64,000 nucleotides of DNA from Bacteroidota bacterium (GCA_018266575.1 JAFEAE010000019.1:161808-225807); one strand, 5' to 3'. Shown: positions 46,374 to 55,485, numbered from the stretch's first letter. Notes: generated by a model not told the origin, from the letters alone. Program-made: numbers and translations.

Positions 46374-47261
46374 TTATCCGAATGCAATCAATGCAATCGC
46401 TGCAATTGAAAGCAAAATTCCCATCCAGTTTATTAATGATAATTTTTCCCTGAACAATATCCACGCCGCAATTGTACTGAATAAAACAATGCCCATATTG
46501 TTTATTGGTATGATGGCGGAACTATTGCCGCTGTTGCGTTTTAGCACTTTCACCAGGCACCACAAAGAAAAATAATTAGGCACGCCGATACAAATACCGG
46601 CAACAATACTTTTATAAGAAAATTGCTGGCGTTTTGCAATCACAAAAAATATAAGCAATATCAGGCCGATGGCTGCAGCAACCGAAAATGCGGTGATCAG
46701 GTAAGCATTTTTGTTCTCTTCATTTAAAAGGCTTTGCTCAACATATTTGATCGTTGTGTCTAACAATCCGCTGCTGAAAAATAATAATGCAGGGAGAATG
46801 ACCAATAATAATGCGGTGCTGGAACCAGGATTGTTTTTATTATAAAAAGAACCCGAAGGCCAACAGGTAAGTATAACCGCAATTAACGCAGTAATGATCC
46901 CCACGATTTTTAATGATGTAATATGTTCATTATACAGGTAAACAGAAAAAATAAAAGGGATGATGAGTGATAATTTATTGGCCACAGACGCTACAGCAAC
47001 ACCAGCTTTTTGTGTAGTAACTCCAAGAAGGTTGAAAATAGAAACAAGCATACATCCCATCAACAACGCCCATCCGAACCAATCTTCATGGATTGTTGAT
47101 GCATGAACAGGGAATTCATTATTTACGATCGAACCGGTAACAACGCATGTGCAATAATTAAACACAATGGCCTGGAAAGGATTGATGTGAAATTTCTCCA
47201 GCATTTTAAATGCAAGCGTCAGATATGAGGTGAGCACGATACTTCCAACCAGGTAAAACAT
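46374..47261 (-). CDS. EamA/DMT-family transporter
   Basis: A 295-residue inner-membrane protein with about ten hydrophobic segments and two EamA halves. GIITALIAVILTCWPSG ends the first half and NNMGIVLFSTIAAWILFREKLSLINWMGILLS is the typical end of the second. The substrate is unknown; its place after ribD does not define it. Its ATG shares one base with the ribD stop. Confidence 0.85.
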   Translation of the reverse strand: MFYLVGSIVLTSYLTLAFKMLEKFHINPFQAIVFNYCTCVVTGSIVNNEFPVHASTIHEDWFGWALLMGCMLVSIFNLLGVTTQKAGVAVASVANKLSLIIPFIFSVYLYNEHITSLKIVGIITALIAVILTCWPSGSFYNKNNPGSSTALLLVILPALLFFSSGLLDTTIKYVEQSLLNEENKNAYLITAFSVAAAIGLILLIFFVIAKRQQFSYKSIVAGICIGVPNYFSLWCLVKVLKRNSGNSSAIIPINNMGIVLFSTIAAWILFREKLSLINWMGILLSIAAIALIAFG

Positions 47262-48307
47262 CAGAAGGATTTAAGATTTGAAAAATAAGAAACCCGGTCG
47301 GAAAATATTTTTTCTTCAGCAATCAATTTTGCTTCTGATAAATGTGGTGCACTAATTCCATTATCAATTATCAATTCTCCATTACGAATTATTCTTGCTT
47401 CATCCCACATATTTTCATCAATAAACGATTGCAATAATTTCGCCCCGCCTTCTACCAAAACACTTTGCAATTTCAGTTGGTATAATGCGTATACAATTTG
47501 ATGCACCAAATTCACATCGTGAGTTACCTGGTAATACAATAAATTATTTTGTTCTTCATGTTTTATTGAATTAAAAACAATCGTCTTTTGTTGTTGATCA
47601 AAAACATGGAGATGTTGCGGAAGGCTCAGGTCCATATCAACCACCAGCCGCACAGGGTTTGGTCCTTTCCACAAACGCACATTCAATGAAGGGTCATCAA
47701 TCATTGCGGTATTTGTACCAACCAATATTGAAGCTTCTTCGCTGCGCCATTTATGCACGATGCGATTGGAAAATTCATTGGAGATTAAAACACGTTCCCT
47801 GTAACTTCCAATTGTTCCATTGGCGCTTTCTGCCCATTTCAAAATTATATAAGGCCTGTGTTTAGTATAAAAAGTAAAGAAGCGTTTATTTATTCCTATA
47901 CATTCTTTTTCCAAAACATCCTGAACAACCTCAACTCCTGCTGCCAATAATTTTTCAATACCTTTTCCATTCACTTCTGCAAACGGGTCGCGGCAGCCGA
48001 TAACAACTTTCGGGATTTTATTTTTGATGATAAGATCGGCACAAGGCGGCGTTTTGCCGTAATGTGCACATGGTTCAAGCGAAACATACAAGGTTGATTT
48101 GGGAATTAACCCTTCATCTTCTTTTTTTACCGAATTGATGCAATTCACTTCAGCATGTGCATGCCCGTATTGCTGATGAAAACCTTCACCAATAATCCGT
48201 TCTCCGTTTACCAACACGGCACCAACCATCGGATTGGGCGCAACATATCCTGTACCTTGTTGAGCAAGCTGCAGGCAGCGGAGCATATATGTTTCGTGTG
48301 TATTCAA
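47261..48307 (-). CDS. ribD: Bifunctional riboflavin biosynthesis deaminase/reductase RibD
   Basis: A 348-residue enzyme carrying out two steps of riboflavin synthesis. The N-terminal deaminase has HAEVN and PCAHYGKTPPC zinc ligands; the C-terminal reductase has SANGTIG and LVEGGAKLLQSF. The start is TTG (48305-48307), giving MNTHETYMLRCLQLA, the usual RibD beginning; an ATG seven codons in (48286) would cut it. A TATATTTG element ends 11 bases upstream. It is first in the ribD-EamA-YigZ operon. Confidence 0.92.
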   Translation of the reverse strand: MNTHETYMLRCLQLAQQGTGYVAPNPMVGAVLVNGERIIGEGFHQQYGHAHAEVNCINSVKKEDEGLIPKSTLYVSLEPCAHYGKTPPCADLIIKNKIPKVVIGCRDPFAEVNGKGIEKLLAAGVEVVQDVLEKECIGINKRFFTFYTKHRPYIILKWAESANGTIGSYRERVLISNEFSNRIVHKWRSEEASILVGTNTAMIDDPSLNVRLWKGPNPVRLVVDMDLSLPQHLHVFDQQQKTIVFNSIKHEEQNNLLYYQVTHDVNLVHQIVYALYQLKLQSVLVEGGAKLLQSFIDENMWDEARIIRNGELIIDNGISAPHLSEAKLIAEEKIFSDRVSYFSNLKSF

Positions 48308-48318
48308 TGATGAAACCG

Positions 48319-48326
48319 CAAATATA
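48319..48326 (-). promoter_or_regulatory. -7 element for ribD
   Basis: TATATTTG on the minus strand, an exact match about 11 bases from the TTG start. It supports the non-ATG start and a very short leader. Confidence 0.6.
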
Positions 48327-48366
48327 GAATGTATAATTTTATCTTAATTCAAATTACTTTTACACC

Positions 48367-49242
48367 ATGACGATCTTCGAAGCACAGCAACAGTTAATTG
48401 TACAACTAAATTCTATTTATGATGAACGAGAGGCTGCTGCTATCACAGATATGGCAATGGAAAATATAACAGGTTGGCAAAAGATCGACCGGATCATCAA
48501 TAAACAACAAGAGCTTTCTGAAACCAAAGAAATATTACTGAAAAAAATTACAGCAGAATTACTCACTCATAAACCTGTTCAATACATATTGCATGAAGCA
48601 TGGTTCTGCGGAATGAAATTTTATGTAGATGAAAATGTGTTGATACCGAGACCGGAAACGGAAGAGTTGGTGGAATGGATTGCGGGGGAAGTTGTCAGTC
48701 GTCCTATGACCGACGACCGAAGACCGATAGCTATATTCGACATCGGCAGCGGCAGCGGCTGCATCCCGATCGCGTTGAAAAAAAAATTACCTGGTGCAAT
48801 AATTTCTTCATGCGACGTTAGCGAAAATACATTGGAGGTAGCAAAAAAAAATGCAATTACGAATGAAACAGAAATCAGTTTTATTCACCTCAACTTTTTG
48901 AATAAAGAAAACAGAAATTCACTTCCGGTATTTGATATTATAGTAAGTAATCCGCCGTATATTCCTGCAACGGACAAAAAAACGATGCAGTCCAATGTTG
49001 TGGATTTTGAACCGCACACCGCATTATTTGTACCCGACAATGATCCATTGATTTTTTATCGGGCTATCGCTGATTTTGCAAAAACACATCTTTCCAAAAA
49101 CGGAAAAGTATTTGTTGAAATGAATGAAGAGCAAGCTGCCAATGTTAAGAAATTGTTTCTTGACCGGAATTTCAATACAATTGAAATAAAAAAAGACCTG
49201 CAGGATAAAGACCGTATGCTAAAAGCAACGATGTTGCTTTAA
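48367..49242 (+). CDS. prmC: Release-factor glutamine methyltransferase
   Basis: A 291-residue SAM enzyme that methylates the GGQ glutamine of release factors. VLIPRPETEELVEW precedes the Rossmann motif FDIGSGSGCIPIAL, and the catalytic NPPY is at residues 195-198. Between them, residues 109-120 (VVSRPMTDDRRP) are encoded by sequence like the R4 repeats found between genes, in a variable linker of the family. It is divergent to ribD; a TACTTTTA near-consensus element lies just upstream. Confidence 0.95.
   Translation: MTIFEAQQQLIVQLNSIYDEREAAAITDMAMENITGWQKIDRIINKQQELSETKEILLKKITAELLTHKPVQYILHEAWFCGMKFYVDENVLIPRPETEELVEWIAGEVVSRPMTDDRRPIAIFDIGSGSGCIPIALKKKLPGAIISSCDVSENTLEVAKKNAITNETEISFIHLNFLNKENRNSLPVFDIIVSNPPYIPATDKKTMQSNVVDFEPHTALFVPDNDPLIFYRAIADFAKTHLSKNGKVFVEMNEEQAANVKKLFLDRNFNTIEIKKDLQDKDRMLKATMLL
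48691..48726 (+). repeat. R4-like sequence inside prmC
   Basis: GTCAGTCGTCCTATGACCGA followed by CGACCGAAGACCG resembles the R4 arms at 41707-41784 and 4049-4079. It encodes linker residues 109-120 of PrmC in frame. Confidence 0.5.
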
Positions 49243-49246
49243 TTTT

Positions 49247-49278
49247 TTTGGCTTCGTGTTTTATGCAATCTACTTTTG
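49247..49278 (+). promoter_or_regulatory. Bacteroidota promoter for the porin gene
   Basis: TTTG at 49247-49250, a 20-base spacer and TACTTTTG at 49271-49278. It lies just after the prmC stop and rules out the in-frame ATG at 49248 as start. Confidence 0.75.
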
Positions 49279-49295
49279 CGCATCTGTTTTTGAAT

Positions 49296-50648
49296 ATGAA
49301 AATGCGCAACAAAATAAAAACCCTTGTAAGCATATTTTTAATAAGCTTTTCATCATTATCCGCACAAGAAAATGATGCGTTACTTCATGATTCCGGATGG
49401 AGTTTCCATTTCCAGCTTACTGTAATTTCACAGGCACATTCAGGTTTCAATGCCAAATACAGCGGTACAAATAGCCTCGCCGATAGTGTTGAGCTTGGCG
49501 CTACAAGTATTACATCCACTTTATTCATCGGAAGAAAATTGTGGAAGGGTGCTGCGTTTTATGTGAACCCGGAATTATCAGGTGGACGCGGATTGAGTTA
49601 TGCAGTTGGTGTTGCAGGTGCATTGAATGGTGAAACATACCGCATTGGTGACCCTGCACCTGTTGTATCTATTGCCCGGGCTTATTTGCAACAAAATATT
49701 GCAATCGGAAATGATGATGACAATATTGATGATGCAGTGAACCAGGTTAGCGGAAAAATCCCATCGAAAAGAATTACGATCAGCGCAGGAAAATTTTCGA
49801 TGTCGGATTTTTACGATAAGAATAGTTATAGCCACGATCCTCGTACACAATTCCTCAACTGGAGTTTGATGAGCAACGGTGCATGGGATTATCCGGCCAA
49901 TACAAAAGGCTACACATTTGGTATTGTTGCTGAACTGATACAACCTAACTGGGCAATTCGTTTATCAAGCGTTGCAGTTCCTAAAATTGCAAACCATCCT
50001 GAAATGGAATACAGGTTCGGAAAAGCTCATTCTGAAACCGCAGAATTTGAACATAAAATTTCTATCAATAAAAAACCCGGAACAGTCCGTTTATTATTCA
50101 GCTATACGGCATCCCGTGCCCCTTCTTATCAGCAGGGAATGACAGCATTGGCCAATAATGATACTACTTTACTAAAAGTAATTTCTGGCAATGCTGAAGG
50201 CAATGTTTTTGGGGGAAAGAAAACCGGGATTTGTTTGAATGCTGAACAGGAATTGACGAATGATATTGGTATTTTTCTGAGAGGTGGCTGGAATGATGGC
50301 AAACATGTTACCTGGGCTTTTACTGAAATAGACCAGACTGCGCATATTGGCTTTTCTTTAAAAGGAGCAAGATGGAAAAGAAAAGAAGATGTTGCTGGCG
50401 TTGCGTATGTTATAAATGGAATTTCTGCCGATCATCGTGCATTTTTGAAAGCCGGCGGTTATGGATTTATTATTGGTGATGGAAATTTAAATTATGCGCA
50501 CGAACAAGTTGTTGAACTTTATTACAACTGCAAACTCTTCAACAATTTTACGGTGGGATTAGATTACCAGTTTGTAAATCATCCTGCGTACAATAAGGAT
50601 CGCGGGCCTGTGCATGTGTTTGGGATAAGAGGGCATGTGGAATTTTAG
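49296..50648 (+). CDS. OprB-like carbohydrate-selective porin
   Basis: A 450-residue outer-membrane barrel. A signal peptide (to SLSAQ, about 23) is followed by FHFQLTVISQAHSGFNAKYSG, GRKLWKGAAFYVNPELSGGRG and RITISAGKFSMSDFYD, which match the OprB family, and the protein ends in a beta strand with terminal Phe (GIRGHVEF). It may let sugars pass the outer membrane; no sugar genes adjoin it. The ATG at 49296 lies 17 bases after the -7 element. Confidence 0.85.
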   Translation: MKMRNKIKTLVSIFLISFSSLSAQENDALLHDSGWSFHFQLTVISQAHSGFNAKYSGTNSLADSVELGATSITSTLFIGRKLWKGAAFYVNPELSGGRGLSYAVGVAGALNGETYRIGDPAPVVSIARAYLQQNIAIGNDDDNIDDAVNQVSGKIPSKRITISAGKFSMSDFYDKNSYSHDPRTQFLNWSLMSNGAWDYPANTKGYTFGIVAELIQPNWAIRLSSVAVPKIANHPEMEYRFGKAHSETAEFEHKISINKKPGTVRLLFSYTASRAPSYQQGMTALANNDTTLLKVISGNAEGNVFGGKKTGICLNAEQELTNDIGIFLRGGWNDGKHVTWAFTEIDQTAHIGFSLKGARWKRKEDVAGVAYVINGISADHRAFLKAGGYGFIIGDGNLNYAHEQVVELYYNCKLFNNFTVGLDYQFVNHPAYNKDRGPVHVFGIRGHVEF

Positions 50649-50664
50649 AGGAGGTGTAGGGAAA

Positions 50665-50698
50665 AAGGTGTAAGGCGTAGAAAATCACCTTACACCTT
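50665..50698. terminator. 11-bp inverted repeat between convergent genes
   Basis: AAGGTGTAAGG (50665-50675) and CCTTACACCTT (50688-50698) are exact complements, 16 bases after the porin stop. The T-rich right flank suits termination of the porin message. Similar GGTGTAAGG words occur near 29230, so it may be a repeat. Confidence 0.55.
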
Positions 50699-50717
50699 AT
50701 ACCTTTTATGTTAAACC

Positions 50718-51122
50718 TTACTGCACTCCCTTTTTATCCACCATCAAAACGGAACGTGCGCCTAATTCGCGGGCAACACGCATTACGGCAACCACATCGT
50801 CGATAGGAACAGATTTATCCGCATTGATTGCAATGGTTGCCTGGTTGGTATCTTTCAAAATAAAAGGTTGTAATTCCTGACGGAGGTTTTCTTCGGAAAT
50901 ATGTTTCCCGTTTACAATGAACTGTTTGTTTGCATCAATGTTTACTACAACATTTTGCTTTGCCTTTGTATCGCTTTTTGCTTTAGGTTGTGATAACTTA
51001 ATAACATTCGGGTTTGCCAATGTAGATGCAATCAAAAAGAACATCAGCAATATGAAAAGAATATCATTCAATGGCCCGGTATGAACCTCTGCATGCGCCC
51101 TTAATCTTTTTCGAATATTCAT
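50718..51122 (-). CDS. exbD: ExbD/TolR-family biopolymer transport protein
   Basis: A 134-residue protein with one N-terminal membrane helix holding the conserved Asp (LNDILFILLMFFLIAS) and a periplasmic C-terminal domain. It works with an ExbB-type channel to drive TonB- or Tol-dependent processes. It lies 293 bases downstream of exbB, an unusually wide gap that includes R1 copy 7. Confidence 0.92.
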   Translation of the reverse strand: MNIRKRLRAHAEVHTGPLNDILFILLMFFLIASTLANPNVIKLSQPKAKSDTKAKQNVVVNIDANKQFIVNGKHISEENLRQELQPFILKDTNQATIAINADKSVPIDDVVAVMRVARELGARSVLMVDKKGVQ

Positions 51123-51247
51123 CGGTATGTACGATTTATGATGTACGATGTACGATTTCCGCAGATCGTGCCTTCGTTATTAATTATAAAAACTAAAATC
51201 TTTTACTTGTTTTATTGTTACTTTCTTTTTTGCAACTTACAACTTCA

Positions 51248-51324
51248 CCGCTGAATAAAATTTCTTCCGTACAAGTGTGCGACGCAACGATGTTAAATAG
51301 AATTACAAATGCTGGTCACAAAAA
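51248..51324 (+). repeat. R1 dispersed repeat, copy 7
   Basis: CGCTGAATAAAATTTC left arm, GTACAAGTG, core TGCGACGCAACGATG (51278-51292), right part AATTACAAATGCTGGTCACAAAA. It lies within the exbB-exbD gap, antisense to the genes. Confidence 0.8.
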
Positions 51325-51415
51325 GATCACGATATACAATTTCCGATCTACGATTTTTTAAGCCTGTTTGATCTTCAGAATTATTAATTATCAATTATTA
51401 ATTCTTAATTCTCAA

Positions 51416-52123
51416 TTACCTCGTCGGTTCCTGTAAAATATCTACAAACTCAGCACTTGCCGCTTCCATTTTATTTGCTGTTTTATCGATCTGTGTATTC
51501 AAATAATTATATGCGATATATGCAAGCAAACCGATGATCAGACCCACTGCAGAAGTGATCAGTTTTGTATAGATACCATCAGCCATAGATTGAATAGTGA
51601 ACTCGCCGGTTGATGCAAGTTTGAAGAACAACTGGAACATCCCGAATATCGTTCCGAGGAACCCGAACATTGGTGCAATACCTGCGATCAATGAAAGGAT
51701 GTTGAGGTTGCGCTCCATTTTATACATTTCCAGTTTACCTACGTTCTCCATGCTTTTTTCGATGGAGTCGATCGGTTTGCCGATACGCTGAATGCCTTTA
51801 TCGATGATGCGTGCAACGGGGTTATTTGTATTTTTTGCGAGAGAACGCGCCGCTGTTACATTGCCGGTAACAATATTATCGCGGATAACATTCATAAAAT
51901 TCTCATCAATCTTGGACGCTTTTTTTATGTACAATATCCTTTCGATAAATACATAAACAGCGATCACAAACAACAACGCAAGAGGGATCATCAGGATACC
52001 GCCTTTTTCCAAAAGATCCCACAAACTCACTTTGGGAGCAGATGCAGATGCCTGCATGGCACGGAAAAGACTGTCTTTGATTTTTGCTGAATCGATAATA
52101 ACCTGCAGAAAAAATACATTCAT
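51416..52123 (-). CDS. exbB: ExbB/TolQ/MotA-type proton channel
   Basis: A 235-residue inner-membrane protein with three helices. The conserved pore segments are GIAPMFGFLGTIFGMFQLF and ITSAVGLIIGLLAYIAYNYL; ASTGEFTIQSMADGIYTKL lies between. With the ExbD downstream it should form a proton-driven energiser for TonB receptors or a Tol-like complex. A TATCTTTA near-consensus element lies upstream. Confidence 0.92.
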   Translation of the reverse strand: MNVFFLQVIIDSAKIKDSLFRAMQASASAPKVSLWDLLEKGGILMIPLALLFVIAVYVFIERILYIKKASKIDENFMNVIRDNIVTGNVTAARSLAKNTNNPVARIIDKGIQRIGKPIDSIEKSMENVGKLEMYKMERNLNILSLIAGIAPMFGFLGTIFGMFQLFFKLASTGEFTIQSMADGIYTKLITSAVGLIIGLLAYIAYNYLNTQIDKTANKMEAASAEFVDILQEPTR

Positions 52124-52231
52124 TCTATCGAATTTTAGGTAGTAAAGTAAAGATATAGAACAATAACGAAGCGTTACTACATGTATTTTTTAACAAAATG
52201 CTAAAGTGTGTGGATTATGCAGCGTTTTTGA

Positions 52232-52265
52232 AACCGGTTACTGGTTACCAGTTACCGGATACCTG
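52232..52265. repeat. R5 repeat at the 3' end of pepT
   Basis: AACCGGTTACTGGTTACCAG followed by TTACCGGATACCTG, related to 2976-3007. It overlaps the pepT stop and encodes the last residues. Confidence 0.6.
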
Positions 52266-53505
52266 ATTGTTCCCATATCTGCGCAAGGTTCACGATCGTT
52301 TCAACACTTTTCTGCATATCCTGGATGCTGACATATTCATGCTTTCCGTGGAAAGCCATTTCGCCGGTAAAGATATTCGGGCATGGCAACCCCATAAATG
52401 AAAGCCTTGAACCGTCTGTGCCGCCACGTGCACTGGATTGTTTTACGGTTATGCCTGACCGTTGTATTGCCTGTATGGCATATTCGGAAACCTGCGGATA
52501 ATTATTCAACACTTCCTTCATATTGCGGTATTGCTCTTTCACTACGAAATCCGCCTTGGCACCTGGGAATTTTTTCAATGTATCTCCTACTTTATCTTTC
52601 AGCGACTCTTCGTATGCAGCAAGTTTTGCAGTTATAAAATCGCGGATAATAAACTGAATGGTCACTTTTTCTGCAATGCCTTCTATATGCACAGGGTGTA
52701 CAAAACCATAACGGCCGTCGGTTGTTTCCGGCGACCACTCATCTTTTGGCAATGAGTCTAAAAAAGCCGCAGCCACTTTTATTGCATTCACTAATTTATC
52801 TTTTGCATAACCTGGATGTGTACTCACACCATGAAAAGTAATGCTAACGCCATCTGCAGAAAATGTTTCATCTTCATAAGCGCCGCGTTCGCCGGCATCT
52901 AACGTGTAGCCGAAATCTGCACCGAGTTTTTTCAAATCTACTTTGTCAACACCTCTTCCTATTTCTTCGTCGGGAGTAAATAAAATTTTGATCGTGCCGT
53001 GTTTTACTTCCGGATGTGCGTATAAATAATTTGCCATATCCAGAATAATCGCAACGCCTGCTTTATCATCGGCACCGAGCAATGTTTTGCCGGAGGCTGT
53101 GATAATATCTTCACCTTTTTTTTCTTGAAGATATGGATGTTCTGCGGGCGAAATAATTTGTGTTCCATCATCAGGAAGAATAATATCCCCGCCATCATAA
53201 TTCGAATGAATAATCGGTTTCACGTCTTTGCCGGTACAATCAGGCGCTGTATCCATGTGTGCACAAAAGCAAATGACAGGAACTTTTTTCTCTGTATTTG
53301 CGGCAATTGTTGCGTACACATAGCCAAACTCGTCCATGTGCGCATCGCGGATGCCCATCGCAATAAGTTCATCTGCCAGTAACCTGCCAAGGTTCTTTTG
53401 TTTTTCTGTTGAAGGAGTTGTTTTTGAATGCGGGTCGCTTTGCGTATCTATCTGCACGTAACGGATAAATCTTTCTGCAACGGTAAATTGATAATTTTGA
53501 AACAT
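52252..53505 (-). CDS. pepT: Peptidase T (tripeptidase)
   Basis: A 417-residue dizinc aminopeptidase of the M20 family. The zinc and catalytic motifs are FCAHMDTAPD, LLGADDKAGVA, FTPDEEIGRG and TLDAGERG, with a late H in EMAFHGKHEYV. It releases N-terminal residues from tripeptides in the cytoplasm. Its last codons (SGIR) fall in an R5 repeat copy. It is monocistronic. Confidence 0.95.
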   Translation of the reverse strand: MFQNYQFTVAERFIRYVQIDTQSDPHSKTTPSTEKQKNLGRLLADELIAMGIRDAHMDEFGYVYATIAANTEKKVPVICFCAHMDTAPDCTGKDVKPIIHSNYDGGDIILPDDGTQIISPAEHPYLQEKKGEDIITASGKTLLGADDKAGVAIILDMANYLYAHPEVKHGTIKILFTPDEEIGRGVDKVDLKKLGADFGYTLDAGERGAYEDETFSADGVSITFHGVSTHPGYAKDKLVNAIKVAAAFLDSLPKDEWSPETTDGRYGFVHPVHIEGIAEKVTIQFIIRDFITAKLAAYEESLKDKVGDTLKKFPGAKADFVVKEQYRNMKEVLNNYPQVSEYAIQAIQRSGITVKQSSARGGTDGSRLSFMGLPCPNIFTGEMAFHGKHEYVSIQDMQKSVETIVNLAQIWEQSGIR

Positions 53506-53652
53506 AACTATTGGTTAAACTACTTTGAGATAATACAAACTTTCACAAACTTTGCGAAGTTTCCAAAACAAGAATACTAAAAACACGAATTAGATCGAAT
53601 TACACGAATCTATCACGAAAGAATTTGCTTAAATTTTAAATTGTGTGTAAAA

Positions 53653-53752
53653 CCTCACCTAATCCTCTCCAAAGGAGAGGACTTTAGACCCAAAGTAAGC
53701 AATAGTCGAAACTGAACTAGCCCTTCTCCTTTGGAGAAGGGTTGGGATGAGG
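53653..53752. repeat. R2 repeats in inverted pair
   Basis: CCTCACCTAATCCTCTCC with AAAGGAGAGGA (53653-53681) and CCCTTCTCCTTTGGAGAAGG with GTTGGGATGAGG (53721-53752) face each other. Outside the pair are further ACGAATT-rich words in inverted order (53578-53632 and 53780-53818). Together they fill the 322-base gap between the divergent pepT and CPBP genes; no gene is seen there. Confidence 0.75.
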
Positions 53753-53827
53753 TAAAAAGTTTAAACAGTTTCCAAATAATTTAATTCGTGTAATTTGCCA
53801 TAATTCGTGTAAAAATTAAGAATATCT

Positions 53828-54751
53828 ATGACCGAACCAGTTGCAAAAAAAGCATTGATACCATTCGGATGGCTGCGTACATTGCTGTTTTTTATTTTTT
53901 ATTTTGTCATCCTCTTTCTTATATCCATTCTTGTTTCATTCATCATTGTCTTTCTGAAAAAAGATGAACTGCAAAAAGGTGCTGCACCGGATATAGTTGC
54001 TTTATTAAAAGGAGAATACTTATGGCTGACAACCGTTATTGCATTGATAGCATCATGGCTCGTGGTTTTTTTATTCCGCAAAATTATTGACCGGAAAAGC
54101 TTTGCCAGCCTGGGTTTCGAGCGACAAGGATATGCAAGCGATGCCATAAGCGGTTTTTTTCTTGCACTAACCATCCTGGGAGCAGGTTCATTAATTCTTT
54201 TTGCTTCCGGTCATTTGCAGTGGGTGGATATTGATCCCGACATCAATCATCTTTTTATTTCTGCAGGCATTTTAATGATGGTTGCATTCAGTGAAGAAAT
54301 TGTTTTTCGGGGTTATATTCTTAACAACCTGATGGAATCATTCAATAAATGGGTTGCTTTATTGGTATCTGCATTATTATTTGCCGCTATGCATTTTGCA
54401 AACGACTCTTATAATTTCTTTGCATTCATTAATGTTTTATTAGCAGGGGTTTTATTGGGTATTAATTATATCTACACAAAAAATCTGTGGTTCGCTATCT
54501 TCTTTCATTTTGCATGGAACTTTTTTGAAGGGCCGGTCCTGGGCTACAAAGTAAGCGGGCTAAGCCTTCCATCCATTTTACAACCCGAACTTCATGGAGA
54601 TGAAATGATAACCGGCGGCAGCTTCGGTTTCGAAGGATCCATTATTGGAATTGCATTGCTATTGTTCGCGATCTTCATTGTTTATTTTGTATACGAGAAA
54701 AAGTTTCGGCCGTCAGATGTCGGTGATCAGTTGTCGGTTGTTGAAGCATAA
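53828..54751 (+). CDS. CPBP-family intramembrane metalloprotease-like protein
   Basis: A 307-residue protein with about eight membrane segments and the Abi/CPBP motifs: SEEIVFRGYIL (EExxxR), AAMHFAND and IFFHFAWNFFEG. Members cleave membrane peptides or modify prenylated ones; in bacteria many have unknown targets. The last residues (PSDVGDQLSVVEA) come from R4-like repeat sequence, suggesting that a repeat changed the 3' end. Confidence 0.86.
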   Translation: MTEPVAKKALIPFGWLRTLLFFIFYFVILFLISILVSFIIVFLKKDELQKGAAPDIVALLKGEYLWLTTVIALIASWLVVFLFRKIIDRKSFASLGFERQGYASDAISGFFLALTILGAGSLILFASGHLQWVDIDPDINHLFISAGILMMVAFSEEIVFRGYILNNLMESFNKWVALLVSALLFAAMHFANDSYNFFAFINVLLAGVLLGINYIYTKNLWFAIFFHFAWNFFEGPVLGYKVSGLSLPSILQPELHGDEMITGGSFGFEGSIIGIALLLFAIFIVYFVYEKKFRPSDVGDQLSVVEA

Positions 54752-54846
54752 AAAAAATAGTGCCTCATTAAAAATTTATTAATGAAGCACTATTAAAAAA
54801 TTATTCAGTTCTATTCTGACGACCGACTACTGTCGTCCGACATCCG
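54711..54846. repeat. R4 repeat pair around the CPBP stop codon
   Basis: CGTCAGATGTCGGTGATCAG with TTGTCGGTTG (54711-54740) inside the CPBP 3' end and TCTGACGACCGACTACTGTC with GTCCGACATCCG (about 54815-54846) at the FKBP side form an imperfect inverted pair around the terminator at 54756-54794. Confidence 0.65.
54756..54794. terminator. Bidirectional terminator between the CPBP and FKBP genes
   Basis: AATAGTGCCTCATTAA and TTAATGAAGCACTATT form a 16-bp stem with one mismatch, flanked by an A run on the left and A-rich sequence on the right. It can serve both convergent genes. Confidence 0.75.
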
Positions 54847-54847
54847 C

Positions 54848-55303
54848 TCAAGGCATAATGATCAACGGTTTGCTTCCGCTGATCTCCACCAGTTCCAGAT
54901 CGAAGATCAACTCTTCACCAGCCAAAGGATGATTAGCATCCAGCAAAACTGTATCTTGTTTTACTTCAGCAATAATAACAGGGAAGTTATTTCCGGCACC
55001 ATCGCTCATATTCAGTTGCATGCCCACTTCAGGTTTCATATCCGGCGGAAAACGGTCGATCGGAAATTCCATCACCATTTGCGGGTCAGCCGGGCCATAA
55101 GCATCATCCACAGGGATCTGAATTGTTTTTTTCTCGCCAATTGACATTCCTAATAATCCCTCATCAAAACCTTTTATCACCATACCACTGCCCACTTCCA
55201 CCTCAAGCGGCTCACGTCCCGCAGAAGAATCGAATGTTGTGCCATCAGTCAATCGTCCGTGATAATGAACTTTAACCTTGTCACCACTTTTTACTTGTTG
55301 CAT
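54848..55303 (-). CDS. FKBP-type peptidyl-prolyl isomerase, SlyD-like
   Basis: A 151-residue cytoplasmic foldase. The FKBP half ([41 protein letters not shown]) flanks an insert-in-flap domain (about 70-130), and [22 protein letters not shown] closes the fold as in SlyD. The His-rich metal-binding tail of E. coli SlyD is missing, so the nickel role is unlikely. Confidence 0.93.
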   Translation of the reverse strand: MQQVKSGDKVKVHYHGRLTDGTTFDSSAGREPLEVEVGSGMVIKGFDEGLLGMSIGEKKTIQIPVDDAYGPADPQMVMEFPIDRFPPDMKPEVGMQLNMSDGAGNNFPVIIAEVKQDTVLLDANHPLAGEELIFDLELVEISGSKPLIIMP

Positions 55304-55410
55304 TATGTGTTGTTTTATTTTTTTGTGATCGTATAAAATTTGCTGTTGTTATTGTCAATGTAAATCCTGACTCAGAATTACTAATTCCTAATTTCTAATT
55401 ACTATTTTAT

Positions 55411-55485
55411 TTTGTTACCAGCATTTGTTCTCTCTTCAACATCGTTGCGTCGCACACTTGTACTGTTGAATATTCTATTCATCAC
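55411..55485 (-). repeat. R1 dispersed repeat, copy 8
   Basis: Complement core CATCGTTGCGTCGCA at 55440-55454, right end TTTTGTTACCAGCATTTG, left arm GTACTGTTGAATATTCTATTC. No hairpin insert. It lies between the divergent FKBP and NamZ-like genes. Confidence 0.8.

Noticed and set aside
47340..47400. AATTATCAATTCTCCATTACG within ribD as an inserted repeat
   Set aside because: The linker is at most one residue longer than usual RibD as I recall it; evidence is too weak to call.
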